DNA from: Schaedlerella arabinosiphila
GTDB taxonomy: Bacteria; Bacillota; Clostridia; Lachnospirales; Lachnospiraceae
Assembly (NCBI RefSeq): GCF_003885045.1
Contig: NZ_RHJS01000002.1
Span: 3,402,501 to 3,466,500 of the forward strand
Length of the DNA: 64,000 bases
Reading direction: 5' to 3'
The notes under the pieces are model-generated. The model had not been told where the DNA came from and searched no databases. It saw only the letters and a list, made by a program, of their open reading frames with translations. Position numbers and translations under genes: made by a program. Shown one piece after another: positions 61,652-64,000 of this stretch (its first letter is position 1; every line of letters starts with the position of its first letter).

Positions 61652-62995
61652 TCATATGCAAAATTCCAGGCACGCTTTAAACTGGTCGCAGTCGATCCGG
61701 ATATCAAATTCCCCGCCCAATGCTTTCGCGTAGGTACTTACGATCGCCAGCCCCAGGCCGTTGCCCTCGCTGGTTCTGGACTGATCCCCGCGTGCAAACC
61801 GCTCTACAATATCCTCCTTCGTAAAATCCATAAAGTAACCGGCTGTATTCGTGATCTCGATACGGATTCTTCGCCTTGGTTCCTCTATCGGCTCTGTCCG
61901 GACAGGCTCAGAGGGTGAATCCTGTGTCTCTGCCAGGTAAACGGACTGCTCTGCGGCTGCCTTGGAGCCTTCATCCCTTCGGATCTCTGTTTTCACGAAT
62001 ACCCTCGTCTTTTCCGCGGAATATTTCAGCGCGTTCTCAATCAGGTTCTGGCAGATCCGGTAAAAATAGGTGTTATCCGTATAAATCTCTGTGTTCTCTT
62101 TCGTAAGCAGCGTCACAAATTTCAGCCCGCTTTCTTTAATCCGGTCGTCCATGTCCGCAAAAATCTGCTCAATCAGACGGTTCACCTCAAAGTGCTCCCT
62201 GTGCAGCTCCACATTGCCGCTGCTTGCCTTTGCCAGGGAGAAGAGGCTGTTGATCATCTCTCCCAGCTTCTCCGTCCTGGAGGAAATCACGTCCACATAA
62301 TCCCGGACGATGCCGCTCAGCTCCTCCTTTTTAATCAGTTCGATGTAGCCCACGATGGAGGTCAGCGGTGTTTTCAGGTCGTGGGATACGTTGGTGATCA
62401 GATCCACCCTGAGCTGGTCGCTGCGCGAGACCTTCTCCAGGCTCTTCTTCTCTATCTCCAACGCCTCTGCCAGCCGCTTCTGCTGCATCATTTCGATCTG
62501 CCCCATGATGCCCTCCAGCTTCCGGTTCCAGAACCGGCTGAGCCTGTTCCGGCAGATCAGGTATTGGGTCGGGACTGTCATGAAGATCATGTATGCCACC
62601 CCGTAGTTATACCAAAATTTTGACTCATAGGACCAGCCTGCATAAACCAGTTCAAAAAACAGCAGATACACCGTTGCAGACAGTCCTGCGGCTGCCCCGA
62701 TCCAATACAGACGTTTTATGGATTTTTCCCTGACTGTTTTCCATTTCTCATATTCATATCCGGCGCAGTCCTCCGGCTCCCCATATTGATGAACCAGATA
62801 CAGTTTTAAAAGGATCGACACCCCCACCCCCAGCCACATATTTCCCTGTGCTCCGATCAGAAACGTTGCCTGCGGAGAATGATATCCACCATATGCTGAC
62901 ATGATCCAAAGTCCTGCAAGCCCGACGGCCACTGATGTAAGCCCTGAGATTATTTTCCCTTCTCTTCCTAAAAACCGAATAAACTTCTCATACAT
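61652..62995 (-). CDS. Sensor histidine kinase
   Basis: 447 aa. About four or five membrane helices (~10-190), then a HisKA domain with NVSHDLKTPLTSIVGYIELI (~residue 230) and an HATPase domain (ICQNLIENALKYS N-box; EGNGLGLAIVSTYAKAL G-box). A long acidic/Pro insertion (~365-395) lies within the ATPase domain. It pairs with the OmpR-type regulator encoded upstream; ATG 62995 overlaps that gene by 8 nt, and a TTG at 63016 is an alternative. The signal is unknown. Confidence 0.9.
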   Translation of the reverse strand: MYEKFIRFLGREGKIISGLTSVAVGLAGLWIMSAYGGYHSPQATFLIGAQGNMWLGVGVSILLKLYLVHQYGEPEDCAGYEYEKWKTVREKSIKRLYWIGAAAGLSATVYLLFFELVYAGWSYESKFWYNYGVAYMIFMTVPTQYLICRNRLSRFWNRKLEGIMGQIEMMQQKRLAEALEIEKKSLEKVSRSDQLRVDLITNVSHDLKTPLTSIVGYIELIKKEELSGIVRDYVDVISSRTEKLGEMINSLFSLAKASSGNVELHREHFEVNRLIEQIFADMDDRIKESGLKFVTLLTKENTEIYTDNTYFYRICQNLIENALKYSAEKTRVFVKTEIRRDEGSKAAAEQSVYLAETQDSPSEPVRTEPIEEPRRRIRIEITNTAGYFMDFTKEDIVERFARGDQSRTSEGNGLGLAIVSTYAKALGGEFDIRIDCDQFKACLEFCI

Positions 62996-63695
62996 ATTTT
63001 TCCATTTTGTAGCCAATGCCCCACACCACCTTTACATACCTCGGCTTCTTTGTATCAATCTCGATCTTTTCGCGGATATGCCGGATATGCACCATTACCG
63101 TATTCTCTACCGTATAATCCGCCACTCCGCCCCAGACCCGTTCATAGATCTGTTCTGCCGGAAATACCTGCCCCGGATGCTCCATGAGAAGCTCCAGGAT
63201 CTTGTACTCCGTAGCGGTCAGATGCACCTCCTCCCCTTCCACAACCGCCACCCGCTGCTTTTTATCCAGCACCAGGCCGCCGTTGATGATCTGGTCCTCT
63301 GCCGGTTCCGGCTTTTTCTCACCCCATGCATGGTACCGCCGCAGATGCGCCTTGACCCTGGCGAGCAGCTCCGCCGGGTTGTAGGGCTTTTCTACATAGT
63401 CGTCCGCTCCCAGCGTCAGCCCGGACACCTTGTCGCTCTCTTCGGTCCTGGCCGACAGGATGATCACCGGAATCCTGCTTTTCTCACGAAGCTTCATCAA
63501 TGCTGACAGCCCGTTGAGCCTGGGCATCATCACGTCCAGAAGAATCAGGTCGATCTTCTTCTGCTCCAGGGCATCCAGCGCCTCCATTCCGTCATACGCC
63601 TTTTCCACCTGATAGCCCTCAAATTTCAGCAGTTCACTGATGGAATACACGATCTCCTTATTATCATCTACAATCAGTATCGTCTCATTTTCCAT
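62988..63695 (-). CDS. OmpR-family response regulator
   Basis: 235 aa. The receiver domain has VDDNKEI, phospho-acceptor Asp in LILLDVMMPRLNG (~residue 53), LSART and YVEKPYNP. The C-terminal winged helix has LTATEYKILELLMEHPGQVF and TVMVHIRHIREKIE...RYVKVVWGIGYK. Start ATG follows TTAGGAGGAGATCCCC. Coupled to the kinase gene that follows. It probably controls genes elsewhere, as no clear target is adjacent. Confidence 0.94.
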   Translation of the reverse strand: MENETILIVDDNKEIVYSISELLKFEGYQVEKAYDGMEALDALEQKKIDLILLDVMMPRLNGLSALMKLREKSRIPVIILSARTEESDKVSGLTLGADDYVEKPYNPAELLARVKAHLRRYHAWGEKKPEPAEDQIINGGLVLDKKQRVAVVEGEEVHLTATEYKILELLMEHPGQVFPAEQIYERVWGGVADYTVENTVMVHIRHIREKIEIDTKKPRYVKVVWGIGYKMEKYV

Positions 63696-63865
63696 GGGGA
63701 TCTCCTCCTAACTGAGGCCATAATACAAAGCTGCTTTTCCCGCGGCCCTTTTGTGTTTACATGACTACTATAATAAAACCCGCTTAAAAGAAACTCAATA
63801 TAATTCTTAAAAATATCTTAACTATTCACAGCAATGATGTTTCATTCCATTTCTATTTTTCCTTC

Positions 63866-63896
63866 TTGACTTAAAGTCCACTTTAAGGTGTATGAT
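63866..63896 (+). promoter_or_regulatory. MerR-type promoter with 19-bp spacer and dyad operator
   Basis: TTGACT (63866-63871) and TATGAT (63891-63896) are 19 bp apart. Between them the dyad CTTAAAGT-CC-ACTTTAAG (63870-63887) is perfect except for its centre. Over-long spacer plus dyad is the signature of MerR-family activation. Confidence 0.8.
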
Positions 63897-63962
63897 AAAA
63901 ACCAGATTGATATCCTGACAACATATGGTCGGCAAGCACAATTGGAAAAGGAGAGATGGATT

Positions 63963-64000
63963 ATGATTTATAAGGAGTTTCAGAATTTAAAATTATCTGC
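63963..64000 (+). CDS. Start of a probable aldo/keto reductase (cut by window edge)
   Basis: ATG at 63963 preceded by GGAAAAGGAGAGATGGATT. The 12 visible codons read MIYKEFQNLKLS, a common start of the aldo/keto reductase family in Clostridia (normally followed by a LGFG motif). Only the first codons are in the window, so the family call is tentative. It lies behind the MerR-type promoter at 63866. Confidence 0.55.
   Translation, partial: MIYKEFQNLKLS

Overview
The window looks like chromosome of a gut-type anaerobic Firmicute, most likely Lachnospiraceae. This is inferred from moderate GC, strong AGGAGG ribosome sites, AT-rich spacers, a class 1B PyrD/PyrK pair, an orphan-type SelD and selenium-dependent molybdenum enzymes. 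No species can be named from the sequence alone.

Layout. 1-1170: the 5' end of a 16S rRNA gene, two tRNA-Ser genes and their promoters, then a two-site palindromic operator. 1348-3104: a DUF2812 membrane protein and its PadR-type regulator. 3196-9748 (minus): a run of genes holding pyrF, pyrK, pyrD, a Ca/Na antiporter, a hydrolase and a condensation-like protein. 9791-15562: a TPR-like acidic protein, a lipoprotein, an FtsX-type ABC transporter and an XRE membrane regulator.

15870-32935 is an accessory region, lower in GC and full of decay. It has an orphan antitoxin and a partial copy of it, an AAA/PD-(D/E)XK protein, an IS91-type element with a tyrosine recombinase, small membrane proteins, genes broken by a stop codon or a frameshift, and a duplicated fragment of a lanthipeptide synthetase. 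Its centre is a type II lanthipeptide locus on the minus strand: a 193-aa coupled protein, a LytTR regulator, an Agr/Com-like kinase, a 47-aa precursor peptide and LanM. The precursor is short, lacks a GG cleavage site and starts inside the kinase gene. A pair of 8-bp direct repeats 21 bp apart lies upstream of the regulatory operon. No LanT transporter or protease lies in the window. A PIN/AbrB toxin-antitoxin pair closes the region.

33126-61459 is core and metabolic DNA: radA, a YjfB-like peptide, then two opposed blocks for selenium, molybdenum and purine catabolism. Block 1 (minus, 44379 to 34975): ridA, a MocA-ModE fusion, a MoeA-like protein, moaA, a MOSC-MogA fusion, modABC, selD and a LysR regulator. 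Block 2 (minus, 55314 to 45458): an NCS2 purine permease, ssnA, ygfK, yqeB, a selenium-type xanthine dehydrogenase and a ferredoxin. Block 3 (plus, 55713 to 61459): a YheO/DauR-like regulator, ygeX, ygeY, ygeW and a carbamate kinase. Together they fit anaerobic uptake and breakdown of purines or urate: import, oxidation or reduction at a Se/Mo centre, deamination, and ATP recovery from carbamoyl phosphate. Two related YheO-like regulators each sit divergent to one of the minus operons, with CAAAAATTTTTTTG-like palindromes in between.

61652-64000: an OmpR/His-kinase pair, and the start of a probable aldo/keto reductase gene behind a MerR-type 19-bp-spacer promoter.
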